This document shows positions 9,347-18,712 of a stretch of DNA of 64,000 nucleotides, piece after piece. This DNA is from Ostreococcus lucimarinus CCE9901 (lineage: Eukaryota > Chlorophyta > Mamiellophyceae > Mamiellales > Bathycoccaceae), in NCBI RefSeq assembly GCF_000092065.1, contig NC_009359.1, positions 248,001-312,000 of the forward strand, in the 5' to 3' direction. The position numbers were made by a program, and so were the translations under genes. Within the stretch, counting starts at the first letter, position 1. Each line of letters starts with the position of its first letter. The notes below the pieces were generated by a model. The model saw only the letters and a list, made by a program, of their open reading frames with translations, searched no databases and was not told where the DNA came from.

Positions 9347-10340
9347 TTACTTCGGAAAGTCGAGCTCCATGGGTCGCTCCCACTGGCTCACACCTGTTCT
9401 GCTGTTGTAATAGTACACGTACCCTTCGGGTGCGGTGTGCTCGGTCCAACCGTGGCTGGACGCATCGGCGGTGCCGCCCGGAGGCTTGGAACCGTCGCCG
9501 GCGTACCCGTATCCGGGCTTTTGTCCGCCCGCGGCGTCGCCGCCGAGGGTCCCCCAAGGGTTCGCCCCGTCGTACGCGCCCGGCGCACCGCCGGCTTGCG
9601 GTGCGCCGTATTGCTGTCCGCTGTACCCATACCCGGGTCCCGCGGCACCGCCCGGTCCCCCGCGAGGCTGGCCGTATCCGTACCCTTGCGAGCTCCTCGG
9701 CGGTCCGCGCTGCGGCGGCGGCGCCTGTCCTCGCGGCACCGCGCTCTTCACCTCCACGCGCTTACCGAGCATGTCGTGGTATCGGTTTTGAAGCACTTGC
9801 TTCGCGGAATCATCCCGTTGAAACGTGATGAACCCGAATCCTCGGCTTTGATGGTTGTGCGGGTCGCGCATCACCAGCACCTGTTTTCCGAGGGGAAAAA
9901 TCGTCAGTCGATCGCGCAATCTTCGCCCGCGCGCGAACTGTTTCCGCACTGTTTGCGCATACGCCCACACGCGATCGCGAAAACCCTAGCGCCCCCCCGA
10001 CGCGTCGTCGATCGCGCGCCGCGCTCGCCTCTCGCGTCGCGCACCTCCATCACCGGCCCGAACTGCGAGAAAAAGTTTCTCACCACGCCTGCGTCCGTTC
10101 GCGTCGTCGTCTCGTCAGTCCCCGCGCGCTCGATCACCGCGTCGAATCGCGCATCGCGAATCGTCCCGTCGCGCGCGATCGACCGATCGCGCGATCGATC
10201 GCGCGTCGCGTCGCGTCCGTCGTCGTCGCGCGCGCGCGCGTCCCGCGCGATCGCGTCGCACCTTCATCGACGGTTCGATCGAGTCCACCGACGAAGATCT
10301 TGGAGCCCGCGCTGGCGTCGCCCGCGGCGGAGTCGCCCAT
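9347..10340 (-). CDS. RNA-binding protein with one RRM and a C-terminal WW domain (3 exons)
   Basis: The model joins 10340-10262, 10088-10045 and 9880-9347, giving 218 aa. Splicing restores one RRM that no single frame contains. Exon 1 gives RNP2 KIFVGGLDRTVDE, exon 2 gives VVRNFFSQFGPVME, and exon 3 gives VLVMRDPHNHQSRGFGFITF with RNP1. Introns are 173 and 164 bp with donors GTGCGA/GTGCGC, ACTGAC branch sites and GCAG/ACAG acceptors. Residues about 110-185 are Gly/Pro/Tyr/Gln-rich, like hnRNP A/B or DAZAP tails. The end carries a WW domain (GWTEHTAPEGYVYYYNS then SQWERPMEL). WW domains bind proline-rich ligands, so this is probably an hnRNP-type splicing or mRNA-export factor coupled to a Pro-rich partner; the function is inferred. 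Confidence 0.85.
9945..9970 (-). promoter_or_regulatory. Copy of the GCRAACAGT motif inside intron 2 of the RRM/WW gene
   Basis: Read on the minus strand, GTGTGGGCG is followed by TATGCGCAAACAGTGCGG, then a second GGAAACAGTT. It matches the motif upstream of several genes in this window. It may mark an internal promoter or be chance. Confidence 0.3.
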
Positions 10341-10401
10341 GTCGCGCGCGCGTGTGCGGGCGCGCGCGCGCGCGGGGCGTCGCGCGCGCCCTCGCTGGCG
10401 T

Positions 10402-10467
10402 TGAGTCGCGAACCGTCGATGGGATCGGCGTCGCGCGCGATGAGTCACGAACGGTCGATGGGATCGG
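10402..10467. repeat. Two 27-bp direct repeats with 2 mismatches
   Basis: Copies are 10402-10428 and 10441-10467. Both begin TGAGTC and contain GTCGATGGGATCGG. They differ at two positions. The spacing centre to centre is 39 bp. Confidence 0.85.
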
Positions 10468-10624
10468 TCGCGCGGTCGCGGTCGCGCGCGACGCGAGAGC
10501 GCGACGCGCGGGCCGACGCGCGGCGACGGCGCGGCGACGCGCGCGCGGGGCGACGCGCGGCGACGCGAGGCGCGAGACGCGGTCGGATTCGTCGACGACG
10601 CGAGAGACCGCGAGCGATTCGATT

Positions 10625-10655
10625 CGAAACGAAACGAAACGAAACGAAACGAAAC
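10625..10655. repeat. Microsatellite, (GAAAC)6
   Basis: Six uninterrupted copies of a 5-bp unit end 29 bp before the kinase start codon, so they probably lie in its 5' leader. Confidence 0.9.
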
Positions 10656-10683
10656 GATTCGAGCGCGCGACGCGACGCGCGCG

Positions 10684-12528
10684 ATGGCGACGCGAGGGAT
10701 GGCGGCGGCGTCGACGACGCGGGTCCTACCGGACGGGCGGCGCGCGCGAGGACGCCGGACGAGGCGGCGCGGACGCGCGGCGCGCGCGGCGGCGGAGGTG
10801 GTGGACGTCGACGAGCGAGGCTTGGCGCGGGCGCTGGAGCGACAAGGGCTGCGCTTGGGCGAACGCGTCGATCAGGGGTCGTTTGCGGTGGTTTATAAGG
10901 CGACGAGCGCGGGGATGCGTGGGGGGGATGAGACGTCTTGGCAGGGGGCGGAGGGGACGCTGCACGCGGTGAAGATTTTGAGCGCGACGGCGTCGACGGT
11001 GAGTTCTCGGCGCGATTTTAAGCGAGAGGCGACTCTGCTGACGCGAGTGAATCACCCGGGGATCGTCAAGGTGCAACACTACGACGAGACGCCTCAACCG
11101 TACATGGTGACAGAGTTTTGCACGAGTGGGAATTTGTGGAACGCGCTTCGCGCCGAGGAAATCAAGGCGACGCGGTTCGCCGGCGCGAGCGGTTCGCCGG
11201 CGCCCGTGCCCGAAGAAATGCCTTTGCTCGACTTTCCCACGCTCATGAAAGATGTGGCGGATGCGCTGACGTATTTACACACCGCCGGGTTCGCCCACCG
11301 CGACATCAAGACGGCAAACATTTTGCTCACCTGGTCGTCGGAGCTGAACCGCTTGCAAGCCAAGCTGTGCGATTTCGGGAGCGCGGCGCCCGTGTCTAAA
11401 ATGCCTCGTCGCCCGAAGCGCGGGGCCGTGGAGAAGGCGTTAGGTTTAGGTAAAGGTTGGCAACCGGTCGGTACGATGCTTTGGATGGCGCCCGAGATGC
11501 TTCGGCCTCCCATCGTCGGCGAAGAGTTGGAGGGATTCGGCGGCGACAAATCAGACATCTACGCGCTCGGCGTCGTCTTGTGGGAATGCTTGGAGTGGCG
11601 CGTACCTTGGATGGGCGACGGCACGCCCACGCGCGCGAGAGTTATAGAGGAAGTCGTCGACAACGGTTCGCGACTACGTGCGGGCGATAGGTCGAGCCAG
11701 GCTGTGACGTCTCTTTTGGACGGCATGTTCAAGACGGTGCCCGCGCAGCGACCGTCTGCGTCGCAAGTCTCCAACTCGCTCTCCGCGATACAAAAGCGTT
11801 GGGACGGAGCCGGTATGTTCGACTACGTGAGTCAAATGGCGATCACGCGAGCTACCGAGGTAGCGAGCTTGCTTGAAAGCACGTCGATCGATAAAGACAC
11901 GCAAAGCGTCATTGAAAAGGAAGCGCGCGCCGTCGCTGGTGGCGGGGGTGAAGACGAGGATGCGGTCGAGGAATCCGCGACGGAGTCTGGGCAAACGATC
12001 GAAGCATCAGATTTGTCCGAAGCTGTGCAGTCGTTCAGGCCGACCGCGAGCGCTGAAGAGCGAGGTGAAGACGAACTCGACGGGACGACGGCGAAACAAC
12101 TCACACGCACCGAGGAGACGAGAATTAGACTCACAGACATCGATCCGGAGACGTGGTTAGGCGAGCCGGGCACGCTCGATTCTGACTTACTGTGCGAAAA
12201 TTTGCTCAACATGATTTTCCCGCACATCCTTGACGCACAATTCACTCCTGAAATGGCGGACGAGATGGCGAAGGGAATCGAAGAGTTACAATCGCTCACT
12301 CAAAAATTCAACGAGTTGAAGCGCAGATCACGCACGGATCCTTTCGCCGCGCTAGCCACAGATTCGAAAGGCCGTGAAGTCAAGAGAATGACGAGCAAAA
12401 TAGAAAGAATCGAAGTTGAAGCGCAAGTTGCGGCGTGGGATAAGACGCGCACAGTCTTGCGCGAGCAACAAAAGAGAGCAGACGAAGAGTATAGTTCGTG
12501 GAGGCGGGCGCTTCGCAAACTCGGGTGA
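10684..12528 (+). CDS. Serine/threonine protein kinase, TKL-like catalytic domain with long C-terminal region
   Basis: This 614-aa protein has a kinase domain at about residues 57-380. The glycine loop is degenerate (DQGSFAVVYKA, one Gly only), the ATP-anchoring Lys is in HAVKIL (K97), the catalytic loop is HRDIKTANILL (H205-D207), DFG is at 230-232 (CDFGSA), and MAPEM stands in the APE position. An insert between helix C and the catalytic loop (about 160-180) is Pro/Ala-rich. The C-terminal 230 residues are acidic then helical and carry no domain I recognise. TIYLHT-like 'TYLHTAGFAHRDIK' and 'GTMLWMAPEML' resemble plant Raf-like and algal TKL kinases. Substrate and pathway are unknown. The ATG at 10684 lies within a 38-nt sequence repeated 2 kb downstream. 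Confidence 0.85.
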   Translation: MATRGMAAASTTRVLPDGRRARGRRTRRRGRAARAAAEVVDVDERGLARALERQGLRLGERVDQGSFAVVYKATSAGMRGGDETSWQGAEGTLHAVKILSATASTVSSRRDFKREATLLTRVNHPGIVKVQHYDETPQPYMVTEFCTSGNLWNALRAEEIKATRFAGASGSPAPVPEEMPLLDFPTLMKDVADALTYLHTAGFAHRDIKTANILLTWSSELNRLQAKLCDFGSAAPVSKMPRRPKRGAVEKALGLGKGWQPVGTMLWMAPEMLRPPIVGEELEGFGGDKSDIYALGVVLWECLEWRVPWMGDGTPTRARVIEEVVDNGSRLRAGDRSSQAVTSLLDGMFKTVPAQRPSASQVSNSLSAIQKRWDGAGMFDYVSQMAITRATEVASLLESTSIDKDTQSVIEKEARAVAGGGGEDEDAVEESATESGQTIEASDLSEAVQSFRPTASAEERGEDELDGTTAKQLTRTEETRIRLTDIDPETWLGEPGTLDSDLLCENLLNMIFPHILDAQFTPEMADEMAKGIEELQSLTQKFNELKRRSRTDPFAALATDSKGREVKRMTSKIERIEVEAQVAAWDKTRTVLREQQKRADEEYSSWRRALRKLG

Positions 12529-12649
12529 GCGACACCGCGGCTTAGTGCACTTTGGCTTTGAAGTAGCGACGTGCCGTATTTCCTATTAATAGTAGATGGT
12601 GAATATAGCAGCGCTGGCGCTCGTCTTTTAAATTTTTTTTTATTTCGCC

Positions 12650-12712
12650 GATGGTGTATAAGGCGACGAGCGCGCGACGCGACGCGCGCGATGGCGACGC
12701 GAGGGTATAAGG
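12650..12712 (+). repeat. Chimeric duplicate of kinase-gene 5' fragments in an intergenic region
   Basis: 12668-12705 is identical over 38 nt to 10661-10698, which spans the kinase start codon. The adjoining 12657-12674 (TATAAGGCGACGAGCGCG) is identical to 10894-10911 inside the kinase coding region. The order of the two pieces is inverted relative to the gene. The copy has no open function and lies in the 3' flank of both the kinase and the Mei2-like gene. Confidence 0.8.
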
Positions 12713-12717
12713 CGTCG

Positions 12718-14712
12718 CTACTTCAGCGAGGTGTGCCCCAACGTGTGGCAGCTTGTTTTGTTCCCGTCTGTGTCGAAGACTAAGGGTAAATACTCCTCGT
12801 TTTCGCACGGGAATCTACTGTTTTTGAAGTGCTCGACCATCGCGTCTTTCCCCTGCACGCGCGCATACGTGACTTCGCAAACTTTTCGCGAATTGAACTC
12901 CTCCCATTTTTGCTTATGGAATTCCTTGTAAAACGCCGCTGTTTGCTTTGCACACTTGAAGTTGACAAAAGCGTAGCCCAAATTGCACTTGTTCTTGAAG
13001 TCGATTGGAAGGTAAAAGAAGTCATATTGTCCCGCGTACGAGCGATTGAGTAGGTCCAACATCATCGCTTGATTGTACTTGTTAGGGATGTTACGAATCA
13101 TGAGCGTCGTCCGGCCGTGTACCTCGGGATGTTCAGACGTGCCCTCATCGTTCGCTTCTTCCATACTAAAGATGAATTCCTCCGGATTCGATCTCGCCCC
13201 TCCATCTATTGCACTATTACCGCTCGACCTTGATCGAGCCATGCTTTCGCTGGTACGCGGCGAACGCATGTATTCCCCGCTCGTCCGCGGCGAGCGACGA
13301 CTGGCGCCATAGCCCCCGACACCTTGCATCATTGCGTAGCCGTACTGCTGTTGCTCCGTAGGCCACCCTTGGTAGCCAAATCCTTGCATCGCGCCCATCG
13401 GCATCCCCGGTCCCATCGAATTTGCGTACGGCCAGTACATATTCGACATCATTTGTGCGCCCATGTACTGCGAGAGCGTCGGCGGCGACTGCGGGGAGAA
13501 GGACTGCGTCTGCATTTGTTGCGGATGTCCACACTGAAAGTCGACGTGAAGTGGTGCGCCTCGGAAACCGACTCGCTGGAGCTCCATAACCGCTGTCTCG
13601 GCGTGTCGAACGTCGAAATACTCCACAAATCGATGATTCTCATGTCCCTTTGGCACCGTCAACCGCTTCAAGTCGCCAAACGTTTCAAGAGTGCTTCGAA
13701 GCTCGGCTTCGCGCTCAACGTCATCACCCGAACCGACATCGTACGCTAAGAAACGCCCTTGGTTTTCCATGCCCGGGATCCATTCGCACGTCGCCGAGTA
13801 CGCCACCATGTGAAACACGTGCGTGGACATTTGCAACGTACGCTTGGCGCTCTCTGCGCATCGCACGTCGTAATATGCGATAAACACTGCGTTCAACGAG
13901 CGTCGCATCTCGGTCGACAGCGCGCGAATTTCTCCGAACGGCGACAAAATTTGCCACAGCACTTGATCACTCATCGTGGGATCGGCCAACACGAGATAGA
14001 GCGTGCGAGACGGGTCGTCATTCGTCCAGACCGCCGGCATCGTCATCGACGTCTCCCGCTGGATCGGCATCGACGCCGCCGATTGTTGCTGCATGCTCAT
14101 CAAGTATTGTTGTTGTTGCTGTGCCGTTGACTCCATCAAGCTCGTCGGCAACGGTGGTGGCGCCATCATCGGCGGCGGCGGCATCGGAGGCACGGGCGGC
14201 GCACCTCCTCGCCACGCGCCCGCGCGCGCGTCCGCATTCGCCGCTTTCTCGCTCGCATCCGCGACCCTCTGCTTACCGTACGCAACACTTTCACTTTCAC
14301 ATCCATCGTCCCCGACGCTCGACGACGACATCCGTTTCGCCAGCTCTCCCTCCTTCGCCGTCGACGCGTCCGGTCTCGCCTCGCGCGCCTCGCGCGCCCC
14401 TCCCGCGCCGCGCGCCTCGCTCACCGCGTCCAACACCTCCATCGTCGACGTCCCCGACACCCGCACCGCGCGTTCAAGACTTTCCCCGAGTCCATCCATC
14501 CCCTGCGAATCGCTCCCACGCGATCGCATCGCGCCTTCAGCCCCAACATCCGCCGTCGAGCGCCCGTCGGCCCCGCGTCGCGCATCCGCGTCGTCGTCAG
14601 CGATTCCCGCCTTCCCGTCGCGCGCGAACGCACTTTCCCCGCCCGCACCGCGCCGATCGCTCGCACAATATTCATTCTCACCCCCGTTCGCATCTTCGCG
14701 CGTCCGCGGCAT
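12718..14712 (-). CDS. Mei2-like RNA-binding protein (three RRMs)
   Basis: This 664-aa protein has the architecture of plant AML/TERMINAL EAR1-like and fission-yeast Mei2 proteins. Residues 1-230 are acidic/Ala-rich and then Pro- and Gln-rich (QQQQQ near 197). RRM1 begins [21 protein letters not shown]2 begins [13 protein letters not shown], and a Met/Tyr/Gly-rich linker follows. The C-terminal Mei2-type RRM3 is the best-conserved part: [20 protein letters not shown], then [20 protein letters not shown], then [18 protein letters not shown]. Mei2 RRM3 binds non-coding RNA and controls entry to meiosis in yeast; AML proteins act in meiosis and development in plants. Role in a unicellular alga is inferred. 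The ATG at 14712 opens the frame. Confidence 0.92.
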   Translation of the reverse strand: MPRTREDANGGENEYCASDRRGAGGESAFARDGKAGIADDDADARRGADGRSTADVGAEGAMRSRGSDSQGMDGLGESLERAVRVSGTSTMEVLDAVSEARGAGGAREAREARPDASTAKEGELAKRMSSSSVGDDGCESESVAYGKQRVADASEKAANADARAGAWRGGAPPVPPMPPPPMMAPPPLPTSLMESTAQQQQQYLMSMQQQSAASMPIQRETSMTMPAVWTNDDPSRTLYLVLADPTMSDQVLWQILSPFGEIRALSTEMRRSLNAVFIAYYDVRCAESAKRTLQMSTHVFHMVAYSATCEWIPGMENQGRFLAYDVGSGDDVEREAELRSTLETFGDLKRLTVPKGHENHRFVEYFDVRHAETAVMELQRVGFRGAPLHVDFQCGHPQQMQTQSFSPQSPPTLSQYMGAQMMSNMYWPYANSMGPGMPMGAMQGFGYQGWPTEQQQYGYAMMQGVGGYGASRRSPRTSGEYMRSPRTSESMARSRSSGNSAIDGGARSNPEEFIFSMEEANDEGTSEHPEVHGRTTLMIRNIPNKYNQAMMLDLLNRSYAGQYDFFYLPIDFKNKCNLGYAFVNFKCAKQTAAFYKEFHKQKWEEFNSRKVCEVTYARVQGKDAMVEHFKNSRFPCENEEYLPLVFDTDGNKTSCHTLGHTSLK

Positions 14713-15295
14713 GTCTCAACGCCGCGCGCGCGCGCGATTCACCTCGACGGCGCGTCTCGATTGCGCGATGTCGCGCGATCGCGTGCGCGTTCCCGCGCGC
14801 GCGCGCTCGCCTCGCCCCCCGCGTGCGCGTCGATCGCGCGCGCGTTCGATCGCGACTTTGCGCCCGCGTTCGTTCGTTCGTTCGCTCGCGCGCGCGTTCG
14901 TTCGCTCGCTCGCGCGCGCGCGTTCGCGTGCGCGTCGCGCGATGCCGTGCCGACGTGGCGCCGAAATATCTGCGCGACTTTTTGTGCGCGCGCGGTCGGT
15001 CGTCGTGTGCGCAAACAGTCTGGCGCGTCGAGACTTTTTAAAACTTTTTGCGATCGCGCGCGACGCGCGATCGAGCGGTCGATCGGTCGATCGATCGCGA
15101 TCGCGCGCGCGACCGCGCGCGCGTCGATCGCGCGCGCGCGTCCAACCTCGCGCGGTGGGTCGACCGACGCGCGCGCGTCGATCGCGACCGCGACGACGAC
15201 GGCGCGCGATCTCGCGCGCGGGCGCACACGACGACGACGACGACGACGACGCGCGCGAACGAGCGAGCGAGCGACGCGCGAAGACGAAGGCGACG
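14713..15295. promoter_or_regulatory. Divergent promoter region, Mei2-like gene and PHO88 gene
   Basis: The 583 bp are dominated by simple CG-rich sequence: GTTC/GCTC tetranucleotide runs at about 14871-14935, GATC-containing runs at 15070-15110, and an (ACG)n tract at about 15230-15252. One copy of the GCRAACAGT motif lies at 15005-15023. Open frames here are Arg/Ala/Ser-only shadows. Confidence 0.45.
15005..15023 (+). promoter_or_regulatory. GCRAACAGT motif upstream of PHO88
   Basis: GTGTGCGCAAACAGTCTGG, 272 bp before the PHO88 ATG. The same core precedes other genes in this window. Confidence 0.35.
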
Positions 15296-15378
15296 ATGGC
15301 GAAGATCGAGGAGATGACGGACGCGGACGCGGCGCGCGAGGCGAAGACGCCGAACGCGAAGGCGACGGAGGGGACGAA

Positions 15379-15416
<38 letters not shown>

Positions 15417-16072
15417 CGACGGGGGGGAAGCGGGACTCGACGACGGCGCCGAAGCCGACGCCGCCGACGATCTCGCCGAAGATGTTCATCTCGCCGATTT
15501 TGTTGATGGGGGGGAAGCGCATGGGGATCGATTATAAGGATCCGGCGCACGTGGCGAAGATTCGAATGTGCTTCGTGGTGGCGATGACGATGTTGGCGCT
15601 GTGCTTTGCGCATTTGTGGGTGACCATGAAGAAGAGGAAGAAGAAACTGGAGGAAGATACGTGCGAGGTGAAGGTTAAGGATGTGCAGAGTGGGGAGACG
15701 AAGACGGAGAAGGTGACGCTGTACGAACACGACGTGCGAGAGTTTCGCAAGGTGTTGATGAGCAACATCATGGGCGGTTGCATGGTGAGCATGTTGCACT
15801 TTGCGTTCAAGGTCGTGCCGCCGTTGTTGTTGCAGTCGATCATGATGCCGTTGAACTTGTGGGATGGAAATCTGTGGCAGGTGCACGTGCTCTCTCGCGG
15901 GGAAAAAGACAACGCCAAGTTGAGACGTCCGTGGGAAGAACCCGAGCAAAAGAGTCCGTTCGCGGCGTTCGCCGAGGCGATGTCGCCGGAAACAAAGGCG
16001 AATCCGAAAGCGATCGATGCATCGCAAAAGAAAGCGAAAGATGCGAAGAAGAATCCGAAGCACAAGAGATAA
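15296..16072 (+). CDS. PHO88/SND3-family endoplasmic reticulum membrane protein
   Basis: This 258-aa protein carries the Pho88 fold. A hydrophobic segment (VAKIRMCFVVAMTMLALCFAHLWV) is followed by KKRKKKLEE and VKVKDVQSGETKTEKVTLYE, matching the family 'T..dYD..e..k' block. A second hydrophobic region follows (SNIMGGCMVSMLHFAFKVVPPLLLQSIM), then PLNLWDGNLWQVHVLSRG and the conserved RPWEEPEQ. Yeast Pho88/Snd3 helps target proteins to the ER in the SND pathway and affects phosphate transport. The N-terminal 60 residues are unusual for the family and include ten consecutive Thr encoded by ACG repeats. The start is the ATG at 15296; the frame stays open upstream but is Arg/Ser low-complexity only. 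The C-terminus is Lys-rich. Confidence 0.85.
15386..15415 (+). repeat. (ACG)10 trinucleotide repeat coding for polythreonine
   Basis: Ten in-frame ACG codons lie in the N-terminal region of the PHO88 protein. Length variation here would change only the Thr run. Confidence 0.9.
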
Positions 16073-16137
16073 CAAGCACGAAATGGTTGACGAGTTGATG
16101 ATGTAACTAGTGTGTGGAGCTGTGTGTAGTGTCAAAT

Positions 16138-18465
16138 TTACATGTTACGTCGCACGTTTCCTCGTCTAAAGTCGTTCTCCTCGTCTTCGCCCTCGACATT
16201 TTCTTCTTCGTCTCCTCTATTTCGTTTAGCGCTCAGCCCGTCGCGCCACTCAGACCCGAGTTCTTCGTCCAAACGTCGCGCCAGACGCGCTTCGATTTCC
16301 CGAATGCTAGCGTCCGCGTCGTCCGCGAATCCGGCATTCGTAGCCGGTAGCGTGATGAACGGCGCGAGCGAAAGCATGGATGCTTCCACTAAGCACACTG
16401 CGACCGTGGCGTCGAGCCGCGTCGCGACGTCACGGTACATGAGTCGCGCGTGCGCCTGCGTCAACCGAATGAGCGATTCGAGCATGCGAATCGTCGTTCG
16501 AGCGACGCTGCGACCTTCCAGGCGCCTTTGCGCCTGGTAGTACGCGGTGAGCAGACGTTCGGCATCGCTTGTGAGTTGTGGCTGAAACACATTCTTCACG
16601 TGCGCGATGTAGCGCCGAAGACGGTCGAACGGCCACGCCGCCACGCTCGCGTCTTGCAAACGCTTCGTTCGCTTCGCCGGGATCTCGCCGGCGACGTCGT
16701 CCGCCACCTCCTCTGCAGCCTGTGGAACAGCACCCCACTTTTCGAGCGCGCGTCCCCATCGCACGCCATCGGAGAGTTGAGAGCTCCCTGGCTGCGTCGC
16801 GACGGAGGACGACAACGACGAACGACCGCGCCCATCGGAACTTTGCGTACCCGACGGTAAATCGTCCTCAATCGCGCCCAATCGAGCGTGCGTTTCCAAA
16901 ATGTGCGCGCTCACCGCACGATCCCATGACGGTTTACGATCGTCTCGTAACACGATCAAGCAATCGAATCTGCTCAATAATGGTGGCGCTAATCCTGTGT
17001 TCACTGCGAGACTCGATCCCATATCGAATTGCCCACCTTTCGGGTTCGTCGCTCCGATTACCGTGGTGCGCGTGCGAAGCGTCGTCACCATGCCCGCCTT
17101 GGCGACGCTCAGCGTCTGTTGCTCCATCGCTTCGTGTATCGTCGCCCGCTCGGCTTCGCGAATAGAGTCGAACTCGTCTATGCAGCACACTCCACCATCT
17201 GCCAGGACCAACGCGCCGGCTTCCAGCGCCCATTCTCCCGACTCTTTCGTAGCGGCGACGGTGAGACCGGCAGCGCTCGAGCCCATACCCGTGGTCATAA
17301 TCGCTCGCGGCGCGACGGCGGCGGCATATTTCAAAAGCTGCGATTTGCCCATGCCAGGGTCACCGACGAGAAGAATGTGCGACTCGCCGCGCACGCGTCC
17401 ACCACTCGAATCTCGCCTGGGAACTCCACCTATGAGCGCCAGCATCAGCGCAAGCTTTGGCGTCGCCATGCCAAAGAGCTGCGGACACATGGCGCGCAAA
17501 ATCATATCTCGCGCATAAAATGGTTTTGATTCGTGTTCGCGCCAAAACGCAGCAAACGCAGCACTTTCTACATCGTCCACGATTCGTTCAACTGTTTGCT
17601 GCTTTTGTTTGACGTGCAGACTAACGCAGTGCCCGACGAGCTCGACTTCGCATCGCTGCTCGCGAGCGCATTTGTACCAGCGGCGTCGCACGACAACTGC
17701 CATCTTCACGTCATCACCCGCCTGAACTTTGTCAACTAAATCATCTTCTAAAACAATGAGCAACGCGCGCGGCGCCGCGCGCGCGCTCCCGCCCGCTGGA
17801 CCACCGACGGGCTCTTGAATCCGAATCTCTTGATAATCGCGAACCATTCGGCGCGCCGCCGGCACCGATCGAAACGATTTCCCCTTGCACGGCTTCGTTC
17901 GCGGACACGCGGGTGGGGGTTCACCACCACTTCCCTCCTCCACGTTCACCGGAATCAAAAACTGATGTCCGCACTTGACGCATTCAAACACCTGTTCCGC
18001 CTCCAGCGACTTCGCCGATCCCACGCGCACCGCCACGCCCTCCACGCACCACATTCGATTCACGTGCCTCGTCCGTATGCTCCCGATCCCCGGCGCGAGC
18101 TCTGGGTACGTCTCACACAGCCTATCCGCGTCCACGCGCGCGCGCACGATCTCCTTCACCGACATCTTCTTCGCCAGCGTCGCCGCCTCGCCGTCGCCCG
18201 CCTCCGCCGCGGCGCGCGTCGCCCGCATCACCTCTCCCTGCGCGCTCCGCAGCGCTTCGTCCAGCGCCGGCATGAGCGCCAGCGGTCGATGTAACATCGC
18301 GTTCGCGAGCATCGGCACCGCGGCGAAGAGCTTCAGCGCGTCGACGCGCACGGCGTACGGCGCGCGAAGGTCGGGCGCGGTGAGCGCATCGACGAGGGCG
18401 TCGCGATGGTTTTCGACGACGTAGCGCTCGAACTGCTGCGTGATCGTGAGCGATGTGGACGCCAT
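16138..18465 (-). CDS. MCM9: MCM9-like DNA helicase
   Basis: This 775-aa MCM AAA+ ATPase starts with an MCM9-type N-terminus (ITQQFERYVVENHRDALVDA). A zinc-binding region follows (CVKCG then CPRTKPC, about 162-193), then the OB fold, then Walker A GDPGMGKSQ (368-376), MGSSAAGLTVAATKESGEW, Walker B CCIDEFDSI near 436, EAMEQQTLSVAKAG and the arginine finger LLSRFD. The run 'AGALVLADGGVCCIDEF' and 'VIGATNPKGGQFD' place it with MCM9 rather than MCM2-7. MCM9 acts with MCM8 in homologous recombination and interstrand crosslink repair. The ATG at 18465 (MASTSLTITQQ) is chosen by family alignment; the frame extends to 18645 with an Arg/Ser-rich run that looks non-coding. The C-terminus is short and acidic. 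Confidence 0.9.
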   Translation of the reverse strand: MASTSLTITQQFERYVVENHRDALVDALTAPDLRAPYAVRVDALKLFAAVPMLANAMLHRPLALMPALDEALRSAQGEVMRATRAAAEAGDGEAATLAKKMSVKEIVRARVDADRLCETYPELAPGIGSIRTRHVNRMWCVEGVAVRVGSAKSLEAEQVFECVKCGHQFLIPVNVEEGSGGEPPPACPRTKPCKGKSFRSVPAARRMVRDYQEIRIQEPVGGPAGGSARAAPRALLIVLEDDLVDKVQAGDDVKMAVVVRRRWYKCAREQRCEVELVGHCVSLHVKQKQQTVERIVDDVESAAFAAFWREHESKPFYARDMILRAMCPQLFGMATPKLALMLALIGGVPRRDSSGGRVRGESHILLVGDPGMGKSQLLKYAAAVAPRAIMTTGMGSSAAGLTVAATKESGEWALEAGALVLADGGVCCIDEFDSIREAERATIHEAMEQQTLSVAKAGMVTTLRTRTTVIGATNPKGGQFDMGSSLAVNTGLAPPLLSRFDCLIVLRDDRKPSWDRAVSAHILETHARLGAIEDDLPSGTQSSDGRGRSSLSSSVATQPGSSQLSDGVRWGRALEKWGAVPQAAEEVADDVAGEIPAKRTKRLQDASVAAWPFDRLRRYIAHVKNVFQPQLTSDAERLLTAYYQAQRRLEGRSVARTTIRMLESLIRLTQAHARLMYRDVATRLDATVAVCLVEASMLSLAPFITLPATNAGFADDADASIREIEARLARRLDEELGSEWRDGLSAKRNRGDEEENVEGEDEENDFRRGNVRRNM

Positions 18466-18712
18466 GGCGACGAAGCGACGCGCGATCGTCGTGCGTCGCG
18501 GCGCGCGGGCCGCGACGGCGTGTGGCGCGGCGCGAGCGGTCTGATTCGAGCGATGGCGCCGGTGACGGCGGGACGCGCTTTGGCTGTCGACGCGCGTTTG
18601 AATCGGCGGCGTGAACTCGCGGTGGAGTGAAAGAAAAAATGTCAATGAAAATTAAAACAATCTTTACTGTTAATGTCTAGTATGGTACGTATGGTACTGC
18701 GGTCGTCGCCGC

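Larger units (their letters stand above)
10341..10683. promoter_or_regulatory. Divergent promoter region, RRM/WW gene and kinase gene
   Basis: This 343-bp shared upstream region contains a pair of 27-bp near-identical repeats and a GAAAC microsatellite, listed separately. The rest is CG-rich with no clear TATA box. Confidence 0.45.

Noticed and set aside
14721-15290. Possible short genes between the Mei2-like and PHO88 genes
   Set aside because: Frames here are only Arg/Ala/Ser from simple CG repeats with no conserved pattern.
15038-16135. Long minus-strand frame opposite PHO88
   Set aside because: It is His/Arg-rich shadow of the PHO88 coding region with no domain, and PHO88 motifs are on the plus strand.
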